A stretch of 64,000 bases of DNA, from positions 62,001 through 126,000 of the forward strand of contig CBDCUC010000040.1 in the NCBI GenBank assembly GCA_965222485.1, written 5' to 3'. Below are positions 63,351 through 64,000 of this stretch, piece by piece. The position numbers were made by a program, and so were the translations under genes. Numbering within the stretch: the stretch's first letter is position 1; every line of letters begins with the position of its first letter. The notes under the pieces were generated by a model. It saw nothing but the letters and a program-made list of their open reading frames with translations, was not told where the DNA came from and made no database searches. Source of the DNA: CBDCUC01 sp965222485 (GTDB lineage Bacteria; Pseudomonadota; Alphaproteobacteria; Rhizobiales; Hyphomicrobiaceae).

Positions 63351-63734
63351 ATGCGCACATACCTCATCTCCTACGACCTCGCCGCCCCTTCCGAGAAGAA
63401 GCATGCGCTCGCAGAGACGATCATGGGTCTCGGTCTTCGCTGGGCCCGCCCTCTAGAGCAGACTTGGTATGTGACGACCAAGCGCAAGCTGCGCGAAATC
63501 CAGGCCTGCCTGGCAGACCACCTCGATGACAACGATGGCCTTATCGTGCAGGCGGTCGAAGACAAGGCAACGTTGACCAACACGGCTCTTCGCTGGTTCC
63601 GTCAACGTCCAACGACGTATGTCGATGATCTCGCAGAAGCGCTGTCGGAAGCGGCCAACGTTGTGGCCTTCCAATCAAACGACGATGCGCCTGCCTACGA
63701 TACGGAAGAAATCGAATACGCCGAAGCCAGCTGA
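63351..63734 (+). CDS. Cas2/SinR-like small protein
   Basis: 127 residues. The N-terminus MRTYLISYDLAAPSEKKHAL followed by RWARPLEQTWYV matches the ferredoxin-like fold shared by Cas2, VapD and proteins annotated SinR-like in Rhizobiales. About 35 acidic residues follow the domain. No CRISPR array or other cas gene is near, so it is not an adaptation protein here. The family includes metal-dependent nucleases and inactive relatives; activity is unknown. A LexA-type box upstream suggests SOS control. Confidence 0.75.
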   Translation: MRTYLISYDLAAPSEKKHALAETIMGLGLRWARPLEQTWYVTTKRKLREIQACLADHLDDNDGLIVQAVEDKATLTNTALRWFRQRPTTYVDDLAEALSEAANVVAFQSNDDAPAYDTEEIEYAEAS

Positions 63735-64000
63735 TCAGGCCGCTATGCGCCGACGCCCACGGCTCCGCCCACGGGCGCGGCGGTCAACTCAGCACTAACC
63801 GGATCACTCGCTGCAACCCTCGCAGCGCATTTTCCTCCACCGTGGGAACCTCCCGCCGTCGCGGTAGGCGTCGTCTTGGAAATGCACTTTCAGCACGATG
63901 CCGTCGCAGTCGCCGCATGTATTGGGACGCGACTGCGCAGCAGTCGGGGAGCAAAGCGACCCGGCGCGTTGCGCCGCCCCGTCGGAGGTGGCCTGCGCCG
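63735..64000. other. Window end, nothing coding recognised
   Basis: GC-rich bases after the Cas2-like gene; the next gene presumably starts beyond the window. It contains the second copy of the hairpin repeat. Confidence 0.35.
63947..63976 (+). repeat. GGGAGCAARGCGACCC plus GC hairpin, copy 2
   Basis: GGGAGCAAAGCGACCC (63947-63962) runs into CGGCGC-GTT-GCGCCG (63962-63976). Compared with copy 1 at 56736-56765 the stem bases differ on both sides but still pair. Confidence 0.5.

Noticed and set aside
1..64000. CRISPR array or cas operon, prompted by the Cas2-like protein
   Set aside because: No evenly spaced direct repeats and no other cas gene were found anywhere in the window.

Overview
The window reads as chromosomal DNA of an alphaproteobacterium, most likely of the order Hyphomicrobiales (Rhizobiales). 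The basis is gene content and order: a biotin operon ending in a KAS III-like bioZ gene, a penicillin-binding-protein activator/rsmI/yraN/gshB block, dsbB, hemW/rdgB/rph next to hrcA/grpE, dnaK/dnaJ, DUF2244 beside nth, GluQRS, and a candidate LexA box of the alphaproteobacterial direct-repeat type. I cannot name the genus from sequence alone. Nearly everything is ordinary, compactly packed core genome; the accessory DNA is concentrated in a few places.

Layout. 1-3514: end of a biotin operon (bioF, bioD, bioA, bioZ), each gene overlapping the next. 3.6-5.6 kb: two small secreted proteins and a slipin. 5.9-6.1 kb: two tRNA genes joined with no spacer, one with an abnormal anticodon loop. 6.4-9.9 kb: GMC oxidoreductase, yggT, yggU, folD. 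9.99-17.2 kb: comM, cut in two by a 5,686-bp transposon (10800-16485) with 23-bp inverted ends and a 10-bp target duplication. The transposon carries an IS1595/ISXO2-type transposase, an AbiEi/AbiEii toxin-antitoxin pair and six further small genes. 17.3-24.2 kb: gshB, yraN, rsmI, a divergent lipoprotein gene, two exported or membrane proteins, and gluQRS. 24.5-31.3 kb: HNH protein, a gene-poor kilobase, dsbB, yqaA-like, hemW, a long rdgB fusion, VOC protein, rph.

31.7-38.5 kb is a proteostasis cluster (hrcA, grpE, dnaK, dnaJ) with a doubly frameshifted SEC-C gene and alkB in the middle and a sigma-32-like promoter before dnaK. 38.6-45.3 kb: FMN reductase, pyrF, DUF1330, trmD, rplS (L19 with an extra C-terminal domain), map, radC, trxB. 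45.6-49.9 kb: leuC and leuD, separated by a methyltransferase, a secreted HExxH protein and a small basic protein. 50-57.7 kb: DUF2244/nth, an autotransporter, and several small exported or membrane proteins. 57.9-62.6 kb: hisF and hisA, separated by about 3.2 kb carrying a secreted peptide, a methyltransferase and an OmpR-type/TPR regulator. 62.8-64.0 kb: a small conserved protein and a Cas2/SinR-like protein whose upstream region holds a GTTC-N7-GTTC box.

The strongest unusual item is the comM insertion: a compact transposon that moves an abortive-infection toxin-antitoxin pair and has disrupted a natural-transformation gene. No CRISPR array, rRNA operon or replication origin was seen.
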